DNA of 11,135 bases from Planctomycetota bacterium (GTDB lineage Bacteria; Planctomycetota; PLA2; JAEUHO01). The DNA is taken from the NCBI GenBank assembly GCA_026647295.1, contig JAPKHB010000092.1, forward strand, positions 1-11,135, written 5' to 3'. Shown piece by piece: positions 1 through 6,117 of this stretch (the first letter of the stretch is position 1; each line of letters opens with the position of its first letter). The notes under the pieces were generated by a model. The model ran no database searches, was not told the DNA's origin, and saw nothing but the letters and a program-made list of their open reading frames with translations. A program made the position numbers and the translations under genes.

Positions 1-1014
1 GGGCGGCGCGGCCGGCGGGGTGGGTTGGGGGCCCTGGGGGTTCGGCCGGGGGGCGTGGCGCATGCGGACCTTGAGCACGACGTCGGCGGAGCCCAGGTCG
101 GCGGGGAGGAAGGCAAGGTCCGAGGCCGGGGCCGGGGCCGGACTCATCAGCAGGATGCGCACCTCGTCCTTGCCCCGCCGCAGCCGGTACTTGGTGAGGG
201 TGCCCTCGCCATGGGCCACGTGGAAGCCCCCGACGATCAGGAGCACGCGGTGCGCCGGGCGCGCGGCGCGGAAGTCCGCCACGGCCTCGGCCATGGCGTC
301 GTCCCAGAGCGACTGGGAGCGGAAGAACGCGGGCCCGCGCTCCGGGCCCATCAGGGCGAGGAAACGCTCCCGGTAGGCGTCCTCTAGCACCGAGGTCTCG
401 CGCGGCAGCCAGGCCAGGTCCCCGTCGGGCTGGGCCCCGCGGAAGGCCTCGAAGTCCGCGCCGCTCTTGCGGTAGGCCGTGACGAGGCGCCGCGGGGCGT
501 TGGCCGCGATGACCGGGATCCCGCGTTCGCGGCAGAAGTCGATCAGCGGCCCGTGCGTGTGCGGGTAGTCCGGGCCGAGCCGCGCTTCCTTGCGGAGCTG
601 CTCGCTGGGGACCTCGCCCCGCAGGTAGGCGTCCAACACGGCCTGGGTGTCGCGCTCGAAGAACTCCATCGCCAGCGCGACGGGACGCCCGTCCGCGGCC
701 AGGCGCCGCAGCAGGGCGAGTTGGGCCGCGGCTCCGGCCGGATGCCCGTGCAACTCGCCAAACGCGATCAGGTCCGCGTCCGAGACCGCCGCGAGCGCCC
801 CCTCCAGGTCGGTGGGGGTCCCGTCGCCCAGGTACCACGCCTCGGCCCGCGCCGGCGGGCGCTCGGCCGGGCGCACCGCGGCGGGGGCCGGGCTCGCGGG
901 CGCCGGGGCGGCGGCCCGCGCCAGCCTGGGGGCCGGGGGGCAGCGGCGCGGGCAGGCGCAGGCGCCCAGGGCGGGGACGAGGACGACGGTGAGCCACAGG
1001 GCGGGGGGACGCAT
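1..1014 (-). CDS. ChaN-family (DUF399, Tiki superfamily) haem-binding-type lipoprotein, 3' end cut by window edge
   Basis: This frame stays open for 338 codons to base 1, so the C-terminus is missing. The N-terminus is a lipoprotein signal: a hydrophobic stretch at residues 5-18 and lipobox LGAC with Cys19. An Ala/Pro-rich linker follows to about residue 58. The body carries the family landmarks in order: GELH (86-89), EFFERD (117-122), a PDY...PLIDFCRERGIPVIAANAPR block (148-175), QSLWDDAMA (234-242) and GGFHVAHGEG (262-271). The conserved Glu and His residues match the putative metal or haem site of the superfamily. ChaN of Campylobacter is a haem-binding lipoprotein linked to iron uptake; other members may be metal-dependent hydrolases, so the activity here is inferred. 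The start at 1014 is the only ATG placed just before the signal peptide, with GAGG 11 nt upstream (slightly long spacing). It is divergent from the small gene at 1140. Cysteines 21 and 25 directly follow the lipobox. A Pro-rich tail begins near residue 320. Confidence 0.88.
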   Translation of the reverse strand, partial: MRPPALWLTVVLVPALGACACPRRCPPAPRLARAAAPAPASPAPAAVRPAERPPARAEAWYLGDGTPTDLEGALAAVSDADLIAFGELHGHPAGAAAQLALLRRLAADGRPVALAMEFFERDTQAVLDAYLRGEVPSEQLRKEARLGPDYPHTHGPLIDFCRERGIPVIAANAPRRLVTAYRKSGADFEAFRGAQPDGDLAWLPRETSVLEDAYRERFLALMGPERGPAFFRSQSLWDDAMAEAVADFRAARPAHRVLLIVGGFHVAHGEGTLTKYRLRRGKDEVRILLMSPAPAPASDLAFLPADLGSADVVLKVRMRHAPRPNPQGPQPTPPAAPP

Positions 1015-1052
1015 GGCGAGAGCATCCTCTGCCGGCGGCGCGCTGAAAAGGC

Positions 1053-1079
1053 CTGACCCGGTCGGCGCAGCGGTACATT
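1053..1079 (+). promoter_or_regulatory. candidate sigma70-type promoter for the 42-codon gene
   Basis: CTGACC (1053-1058) and TACATT (1074-1079) resemble -35 and -10 boxes on the plus strand. The spacer is 15 nt, shorter than ideal. They lie in the 125-base region shared by the divergent lipoprotein and small genes, in a local AT-richer patch of very GC-rich DNA. A start about 7 nt downstream would give a leader of roughly 54 nt. This rests on motif resemblance only. Confidence 0.3.
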
Positions 1080-1126
1080 CTCGGCCCGGCGCGGCCGCCC
1101 CGCGCGGCCGCATGCCCCACAGCCCC

Positions 1127-1133
1127 GAAGGAG
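1127..1133 (+). promoter_or_regulatory. strong Shine-Dalgarno (GAAGGAG) deciding the start of the small gene
   Basis: GAAGGAG sits 6 nt before the ATG at 1140, an ideal position. It is the best ribosome binding site in the window and is a main reason for believing that the 42-codon frame is translated. Confidence 0.65.
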
Positions 1134-1139
1134 AGCCCC

Positions 1140-1268
1140 ATGCCCAAGCCCCCTGTGAACAAGCGCGGCGGCAGCAAGCGCGGGAAGTTCAAGCCCGGGA
1201 AGAACAGCAAGGGGCACGGGCACTCCATGACCCGGGCCACGGTCCGCAAGAAGCTCAAGCGCGACTGA
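1140..1268 (+). CDS. 42-residue, extremely basic small protein of unknown function
   Basis: ATG at 1140 to TGA at 1266-1268 encodes 42 residues. By hand count there are 10 Lys, 5 Arg and 2 His against a single acidic residue (the last one), so the net charge is about +14. The first half is Gly/Lys/Pro-rich (KRGGSKRGKFKPGKNSKG) and followed by HGH at 26-28. The C-terminal part, SMTRATVRKKLKRD, could form a short basic helix. No signal peptide or membrane segment is visible. The ideal ribosome binding site, a candidate promoter and tight GC3-rich codon use support a real gene. It lies between a divergent lipoprotein gene and the export operon and ends 85 bases before the latter. The composition suggests binding to RNA, ribosomes or DNA, as in small ribosomal proteins such as bTHX, but I see no sequence match good enough to assign a family. 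A chance frame is the alternative. Confidence 0.6.
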   Translation: MPKPPVNKRGGSKRGKFKPGKNSKGHGHSMTRATVRKKLKRD

Positions 1269-1338
1269 CCCCCGGACGCCGGCCCCGGGCGCGGGCCCTC
1301 GGGACCGCGCGCGAGGGGACCCCGGATCGCGGCGGGCG

Positions 1339-1350
1339 TACCTTGAGGGG
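1339..1350 (+). promoter_or_regulatory. overlapping -10-like box and Shine-Dalgarno ahead of the export operon
   Basis: TACCTT (1339-1344, fits TAnnnT) is immediately followed by GAGGGG (1345-1350), 3 nt before the ATG at 1354. If TACCTT is a true -10 box, transcription would begin within a few bases of the start codon, giving a nearly leaderless message. If not, GAGGGG is an ordinary but closely spaced ribosome binding site on a message starting upstream, perhaps with the 42-codon gene. No clear -35 is seen. Confidence 0.3.
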
Positions 1351-1353
1351 CCC

Positions 1354-2853
1354 ATGAGCCAAGGATCGCCCCCGCCCCCGCGGCCGCGAGCGGCCGAGCC
1401 GCCCGTGGACCTCGGGCGGCTGCGCATCGACCGGGGCGCGGCTCCGCGGCGGCGCGTGCGGGGCATTCCCTTCCTGCGGTTGTGGATCCTGCTCGGGGTC
1501 GCGGCCCTGGCCTTCCTGCTGCGCGGCCCGCTGCTCGGGCTGCTCGGGGAGGGGCCCGCGGAGGGCTGGGAGACGGCGCTCGCGGTGCGCGAAGGCGCGG
1601 GCGGCGGCGTCATGGCCAACGGCTACGTCGTCGCGGAGCGCTCGGCGTCGCTCTCGACCGTCTTGAGCGGCCGGCTGGTCGAACTCAAGGCCAAGGAGGG
1701 GGACGTCGTCGAGGAGGGCGCCGTCGTGGCCCGCATCGAGTCGGCCGACCTGGAGGCCCTCGAGGCGCAGGCCGAGGCGGCCCACGCCGCGGCCACCGCG
1801 CGGGCGGCGCAGGCCGGGGCCGAGGCCACGGCGGCCCGCGAGCGGGCGACCGAGGCCGAACGCCGCCTGGAGACCGCGCGGCTGCACTTTGCGCGCCTGG
1901 AGGCGGGCATCGCGGCACTTCGCGACGGGGCCGCGCAGGCCGAGGAGGAGGCCGGTCGGCTCGAGCGCGAGGTCGCCCGCAACCGGCCGCTCTTCGAGCA
2001 GCGGCTCATCGACTCCGGCGAGTGGGACCGGCTCCAGACAGAGGCCCGGCGGGCCCGCCTCGCGCTCGAAGCGGCCCGCAGCCGCCAGCGCGAGGCCCAG
2101 GCCGAGCGCGCCGCCTGGGAGGGCGAGGTGCGCACGCTCGAGCAGACGCTCGTGCGGGCCCGCGCCGAGGCGGCCGCGGCCGCGCAGGCCGAGGCGGGGG
2201 CGGCGGCCGAGTCGCGCGCCGCCCGGCACGCGCTGGACCTGGCAGCGATCCAGGTCGAGCGCACCCGCATCCGCGCCCCCTTCCGGGGCCTGGTGATCCG
2301 CAAGGACGCCGAGGAGGGCGAGGTGCTCGCGCCCACCGGCGCCGGCAACTCGCGCGGCAGCGTGTTCACGATCGTCGATCCCTCGAGCCTGGAGATGCAG
2401 GTCGAGTTGAGCGAGCGGCGGCTGGCCGAGATCCGCGAGGGCGGGCCGGCGCGCATCGTGCTCGAGTCCGATCCGCAGCGGCCCCGGGCCGGCCGCGTGC
2501 GCAAGGTCTGGCCGCGCGCGGACCGGTCCAAGGGCACCGTCGAGGTGCGCGTGCGCTTCGAGCCCCTGCCCGAGGGGTTGAAGCCCGACCAGGCCGGGCG
2601 GGTGGAGTTCCTGGCCCGGGAGCCGGACGCGGACGCGGGGCCGCCGGCGGTGCGGGTGCCCGCCCGTGCGGTCGTGCAGCGGGCGGGTCGCAGCGTGGTC
2701 TTCGTCGTGCGCGACGGGGCGGCGCACGCGGTGGGCGTGCGCACCGGGGCCTTGCGCGGGACGCACCTCGCCGTACTCGAGGGCCTCGAAGGCGGGGAGC
2801 GCGTGGTGCTCTCGCCGCCGCCCACGCTCGCCGACGGCGACCGCGAGCCCTGA
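1354..2853 (+). CDS. HlyD/MacA-type periplasmic membrane fusion (adaptor) protein
   Basis: The 499-residue adaptor would link an inner-membrane ABC transporter to an outer-membrane channel. It has a Pro/Arg-rich cytoplasmic head (1-38) and one membrane anchor (about 40-57). The first half of a biotinyl-lipoyl-like domain follows (about 88-130, including LSGRLVELKAKEGDVVEEG). A long Ala/Glu/Arg coiled-coil hairpin runs from about 132 to 303. The second lipoyl half (305-342, IRAPFRGLVIRKDAEEGEV) is followed by a beta-barrel domain (about 345-420) and a membrane-proximal domain (about 430-495) with the typical late VLEGLEGGERVVL. Length and domain order match the family, though the hairpin is longer than in many MacA proteins. 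It is first in the operon, 45 bases before the ATPase gene. The immediate neighbours make a MacA-like role more likely than a role with an RND pump. The cargo cannot be read from the sequence. Confidence 0.93.
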   Translation: MSQGSPPPPRPRAAEPPVDLGRLRIDRGAAPRRRVRGIPFLRLWILLGVAALAFLLRGPLLGLLGEGPAEGWETALAVREGAGGGVMANGYVVAERSASLSTVLSGRLVELKAKEGDVVEEGAVVARIESADLEALEAQAEAAHAAATARAAQAGAEATAARERATEAERRLETARLHFARLEAGIAALRDGAAQAEEEAGRLEREVARNRPLFEQRLIDSGEWDRLQTEARRARLALEAARSRQREAQAERAAWEGEVRTLEQTLVRARAEAAAAAQAEAGAAAESRAARHALDLAAIQVERTRIRAPFRGLVIRKDAEEGEVLAPTGAGNSRGSVFTIVDPSSLEMQVELSERRLAEIREGGPARIVLESDPQRPRAGRVRKVWPRADRSKGTVEVRVRFEPLPEGLKPDQAGRVEFLAREPDADAGPPAVRVPARAVVQRAGRSVVFVVRDGAAHAVGVRTGALRGTHLAVLEGLEGGERVVLSPPPTLADGDREP

Positions 2854-2887
2854 CGCCCCGCCGCGGCCCGGCGCCCGCGGGCGCCCC

Positions 2888-2893
2888 GGAGGT
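2888..2893 (+). promoter_or_regulatory. Shine-Dalgarno GGAGGT of the ABC ATPase gene
   Basis: GGAGGT lies 5 nt before the ATG at 2899 and fixes that start in the 45-base gap after the adaptor gene. Confidence 0.6.
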
Positions 2894-2898
2894 CCTGG

Positions 2899-3588
2899 AT
2901 GCGACCGTTGATCGAACTCGAGCAGGTGCGGCGGGTCTACCTCAAGGGCGGCGAGCCCCTCGTGGTGCTCGACGGCCTCGACCTGGCGATCGGCGCGGGC
3001 GAGTTCGTCGCCATGATGGGCCCCTCGGGGTCGGGCAAGTCCACGATCCTCAACCTGGTGGGCGGGCTCGACGCCCCGGACGAGGGCCGGATCCTCGTGG
3101 GGGGCGAAGACCTCGGCGCGCTCTCGCCCGCCGAACTCGCCGAGTGGCGGGCGCGCCACGTGGGGTTCGTCTTCCAGTCGTTCAACCTCCTGCCCGTGCT
3201 CACCGCGCTCGAGAACGTGGAACTGCCCCTCCTGCTCACCCCGCTGGGCAAGGCCGCCCGCCGGGAGCAGGCGCGCTTTGCCCTCGAGATCGTCGGGTTG
3301 GCCGACCGCATGGACCACCGGCCCCGCCAGCTCTCCGGCGGCCAGGAGCAGCGCGTGGCCATCGCGCGCGCGATCGCGACCGACCCCGCGATCCTCCTGT
3401 GCGACGAGCCCACCGGCGACCTGGACCGCCACAGCGCCGACCAGGTGCTGGACCTGCTCGAGCGCCTGTGCCGCGAGCACGGCAAGACCATCCTCATGGT
3501 GACGCACGACGAGGCCGCCGCCGCGCGGGCCGGCCGCATCGTGCGCCTGGACAAGGGGGCGCTGGTCGCCGGATCGGGACCCGCGTGA
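2899..3588 (+). CDS. ABC transporter ATP-binding protein, MacB/LolD/FtsE subfamily
   Basis: This 229-residue stand-alone nucleotide-binding subunit powers the two permeases encoded next. All catalytic motifs are present: Walker A GPSGSGKST (41-49), Q-loop Gln93 in FVFQSFNLLP, signature LSGGQ (145-149), Walker B ILLCDE with catalytic Glu170 followed by PTGDLD, and switch His203 in VTHD. FNLLP after the Q-loop and ENVELPLLL (105-113) are hallmarks of the LolD/MacB group. The signature continues as EQR where many relatives have QQR, a minor variant. The length is typical for an unfused ATPase, unlike MacB where ATPase and permease are one chain. Its TGA overlaps the GTG of the first permease by 4 nt, indicating translational coupling. 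Confidence 0.95.
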   Translation: MRPLIELEQVRRVYLKGGEPLVVLDGLDLAIGAGEFVAMMGPSGSGKSTILNLVGGLDAPDEGRILVGGEDLGALSPAELAEWRARHVGFVFQSFNLLPVLTALENVELPLLLTPLGKAARREQARFALEIVGLADRMDHRPRQLSGGQEQRVAIARAIATDPAILLCDEPTGDLDRHSADQVLDLLERLCREHGKTILMVTHDEAAAARAGRIVRLDKGALVAGSGPA

Positions 3589-4754
3589 GCCTCGGCCGCC
3601 TCGTCCTGCGCCACGCCACGAGCCATCCCGTGCGCAGCCTGCTCACGGTCGCCGCCGTCGGCGTGGCCATGTTCCTGTTCTGCTTCCTGCGCTCGATCGT
3701 GACCAGCCTGGACGCGGCGGTGAAGGCCTCGGCCTCCAACCGCATCGTGACCGCCTCGGCCGTGAGCCTCTTCCAGTCCCTGCCCACGGCCTACCGCGAG
3801 CAGATCCGCGACGTGCCCGGCGTCCAGAGCGTGAGCCGGCTCACGTGGTTCGGCGGGCTGTACCAGGACGAGAGCGGCTTCTTCGGGCAGTTCGGCACCG
3901 ACCCGGAGGTGATCCTGGAGCAGTACCCCGAACTCCTGCTCCCGCCCGCCGAGCGGGCCGCGTGGGTCGCCGACCGCAAGGGCTGCATCATCGGGGCAGG
4001 CCTGGCCGAGAAGTACGGCTGGCGGGTGGGGGACGAGATCCCGCTCATCGGCACCATCTACCCCCGGGTGGACCGGGCGGAGTGGCGGTTCACGGTGTGC
4101 GGGGTCTACCGCTCGGCCAAGGCCAACGTGGACGAGATGACGCTGTACTTCCACTGGAGCTACCTGGACGAGACGCTCGAGCGCGGCGAGGCCCAGGGGC
4201 CGCGGGGGACGAGCGTCCTGCTCGTGCGCGTGCAGGACGGCGTGCGGGCCGAAGACGTCTCGGCCGCCATCGACGCCTACTACAGCGGGGGGCCGCAGCG
4301 CACGCGCACCCAGAGCGAGGCGGCGTTCCAGGCGGACTTCGTCAACATGCTGGGCAACCTGCCCACCTTCCTCGGGATGATCGGGGCCGCGGTGCTGCTG
4401 GCCATCCTGCTGGGGATCGTGAACACGATGACGATCTCCGCCCGCGAGCGCGTGCGCTCCATGGGGATCCTGAAGTCGCTCGGCTTCCCGGACGCCGTGG
4501 CGGCGCAGCTCTACCTCCTGGAGAGCATCGCGCTGGTCGGGATCGGCGCCACGATCGGGCTGGCGCTCGCCTACGGGAGCGTGCCCTTCTTCCGCAAGCT
4601 GTTCGGGGTGCAGATCCCGATGTACGAGGTGGCCCCCGACACGCTCGTGCTGGCCGTGTTCCTCACCATCGTGATCGGCCTGCTCGGCGGCGCCGTGCCG
4701 GCCCTGGCGTCGGCACGCCTCAAGGCGGTCGAAGCCCTGCGGCGGGGCGCCTGA
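3585..4754 (+). CDS. FtsX/MacB-type ABC transporter permease, first of two
   Basis: This is a 389-residue inner-membrane subunit of the mechanotransmission (type VII) ABC class. One membrane helix (about 17-39) is followed by a large extracytoplasmic domain (about 40-255, MacB periplasmic-core-like). Three more helices lie at about 261-284, 309-333 and 352-376. The cytoplasmic loop after helix 2 carries the family motif TISARERVRSMGILKSLGF (283-301), which contacts the ATPase, and the chain ends with PALASARLKAVEALRRG. The chosen start is GTG at 3585, sharing GTGA with the ATPase stop. No ATG is better placed, and starting here gives a normal short cytoplasmic N-terminus before helix 1. The frame is open far upstream, but that part lies across the adaptor and ATPase genes and is not this protein. 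It probably pairs with the second permease as a heterodimer. Confidence 0.92.
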   Translation: MSLGRLVLRHATSHPVRSLLTVAAVGVAMFLFCFLRSIVTSLDAAVKASASNRIVTASAVSLFQSLPTAYREQIRDVPGVQSVSRLTWFGGLYQDESGFFGQFGTDPEVILEQYPELLLPPAERAAWVADRKGCIIGAGLAEKYGWRVGDEIPLIGTIYPRVDRAEWRFTVCGVYRSAKANVDEMTLYFHWSYLDETLERGEAQGPRGTSVLLVRVQDGVRAEDVSAAIDAYYSGGPQRTRTQSEAAFQADFVNMLGNLPTFLGMIGAAVLLAILLGIVNTMTISARERVRSMGILKSLGFPDAVAAQLYLLESIALVGIGATIGLALAYGSVPFFRKLFGVQIPMYEVAPDTLVLAVFLTIVIGLLGGAVPALASARLKAVEALRRGA

Positions 4755-5932
4755 TGCGGCGGCGGCTGATCCCCTGGTCCTATCCGCTGCGCTCGGTGCT
4801 GGTGCGCTGGCCGGCGGCGGCGATGAGCGCGCTCGGGATCGCGATGACGATCGCGGTCCTGTGCGGCGTGTTCGCCCTCCAGGCGGGCTTCGAGGGCCTG
4901 ATGGGCGAGACGGGGTCGGACCAGGTGGTGGTGTACCTGCGGCCGGGGGCGACCAGCGAGGGCGAGAGCGGCATCACGCTCGAGAAGGTGCGCCAGTTCG
5001 TGAACGAACGCCCGGAGATCGCGCGCGACGCCGCGGGCGTGCCCCTGGCCGCCGGCGAGACCTACCTCGCGCTCTTCCTCCACAAGGCCGACGGCGGCGG
5101 CCTGGTCAACGTGCCCGTGCGCGGCGTCGAGCCCGCGAGCCTGGCCGTGCAGGGGGCGGACCTGCGCATCGTCGAGGGCCGCGGGATCGCCTTCGGCCGC
5201 GACGAGGTGATCGTGGGCGCCCCCTTGAGCCGGCGCATCGCCCACTGCCGCGTGGGGGACACGCTGCTGGTGAACGTGACGCCGTTCACCGTGGTCGGGC
5301 TCTTCGAGCACCCCGGGGCGTACCGCTCGGAGATCTGGGGCGACGTGGAGCGCATGGCCGCGGCGCTGGACCGGCCCGTGCGCCAGCGGGTCGTGGCGCG
5401 GCTCAAGCCCGGCGTGGACGTGGCGGCGCTGACGCGCGAGATGGCCGACCACAAGCAACTCGCCTCCAAGGTCATGACCGAGCGGGCGTACTTCACCTCC
5501 CAGACCCGGGTGCTGGGCGGCGTGCTGGGCGTGCTCGGCTCCCTGCTCGGGGGGATCCTCGGGGTGGCGGCGGTGCTGGGCGCGGCCAACACCATGCTGG
5601 CGGCCGTGGGCGCGCGCACCCGCGAGGTCGGGATCCTGCGCGCGATCGGCTACCGGCGCCACGCGATCCTGCTCGCGTTCCTCGTCGAGGCCGGGCTGAT
5701 CGGGCTGGTGGGCGGAGTCGTCGGCGGCCTGATCGTGTGGCCGCTGGACGGCCTCGAGACCGGGACGATGAACTGGAACACCTTCACGGAGTCGGCCTTC
5801 GCCTTCCGGGTGGACGCCGACCTCCTGCTCACGGCGGTCGCGATCGCCGTGGGCCTGGGGCTCGTGGGGGGGCTCGTGCCCGCCTGGCGGGCGGCCCGCC
5901 TCCAGCCCGTCGAGGCCATGCGGCGGCTCTGA
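4754..5932 (+). CDS. FtsX/MacB-type ABC transporter permease, second of two
   Basis: This 392-residue inner-membrane permease has the same plan as its neighbour: helix 1 at about 20-44, an extracytoplasmic domain at about 45-250, then helices at about 253-285, 304-329 and 356-378. The coupling-loop motif AAVGARTREVGILRAIGY (283-300) and the ending PAWRAARLQPVEAMRRL are characteristic. Its extracytoplasmic domain differs clearly in sequence from that of the first permease, so the two are diverged paralogues rather than a recent duplication. The ATG at 4754 overlaps the previous TGA by one base (TGATG). With no good ribosome binding site of its own, translation probably depends on reinitiation from the upstream gene. 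The operon likely ends here, as a GC hairpin follows the stop. Confidence 0.93.
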   Translation: MRRRLIPWSYPLRSVLVRWPAAAMSALGIAMTIAVLCGVFALQAGFEGLMGETGSDQVVVYLRPGATSEGESGITLEKVRQFVNERPEIARDAAGVPLAAGETYLALFLHKADGGGLVNVPVRGVEPASLAVQGADLRIVEGRGIAFGRDEVIVGAPLSRRIAHCRVGDTLLVNVTPFTVVGLFEHPGAYRSEIWGDVERMAAALDRPVRQRVVARLKPGVDVAALTREMADHKQLASKVMTERAYFTSQTRVLGGVLGVLGSLLGGILGVAAVLGAANTMLAAVGARTREVGILRAIGYRRHAILLAFLVEAGLIGLVGGVVGGLIVWPLDGLETGTMNWNTFTESAFAFRVDADLLLTAVAIAVGLGLVGGLVPAWRAARLQPVEAMRRL

Positions 5933-5933
5933 C

Positions 5934-5949
5934 CTGGGGGGTCCCCCGG
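5934..5949 (+). terminator. GC-rich hairpin directly after the export operon
   Basis: CTGGGGG, loop GT, then CCCCCGG forms a 7-bp inverted repeat (one U-G wobble) starting 2 nt after the last stop codon. The two-base loop would have to open by one pair. No run of T follows, so classical intrinsic termination is doubtful. It may act as an RNA 3'-end stabiliser, or be chance in such GC-rich DNA. Confidence 0.3.
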
Positions 5950-6031
5950 CCGGCGCGTCCGCCCGGAAGGCCGCATGCCGCTGGGGTTTGCGGGCACCCG
6001 AGCCCCGCGGCGGGCCGGGGTCCCGGCGCTG

Positions 6032-6040
6032 TGCTAGGCT
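6032..6040 (+). promoter_or_regulatory. candidate extended -10 promoter element for the sensor kinase gene
   Basis: TGC followed by TAGGCT (6035-6040, fits TAnnnT) makes an extended -10-like element 77 bases before the kinase ATG. It is one of very few TA-containing hexamers in the 185-base gap 5933-6117. No -35 box is recognisable. Nothing else was found in this gap apart from the operon-end hairpin. Confidence 0.3.
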
Positions 6041-6117
6041 CCAGGGGTCAGGCCGGAGCACCCTGGACCGGGACGGGTCGCTGGCGCCCAAGGCGCCTGC
6101 GGCCGGAACGGTCTCGC

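Noticed and set aside
1801..2265. Repetitive-looking Ala/Glu/Arg codons in the adaptor gene as a DNA repeat array
   Set aside because: The pattern is the heptad-like amino acid bias of the coiled-coil hairpin typical of HlyD/MacA proteins. No repeat unit of fixed length recurs.
1255..3507. A 750-codon open frame on the minus strand opposite the adaptor and ATPase genes
   Set aside because: It is an antisense shadow of two well-identified plus-strand genes. Stops are rare in such GC-rich DNA, and the translation is rich in Arg, Gly, Pro and His with no recognisable motif.
1482..3584. A long upstream extension of the first permease frame through the adaptor and ATPase genes, suggesting a giant fusion protein
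   Set aside because: The extension is Arg/Gly-rich shadow sequence. Family-like sequence begins only after the GTG at 3585, which also forms a standard 4-nt overlap with the ATPase stop.
4861..6117. A long upstream extension of the sensor kinase frame across the second permease gene
   Set aside because: It is a shadow of the permease in another frame. The kinase begins naturally at the ATG at 6118, a short basic segment before its first membrane helix.
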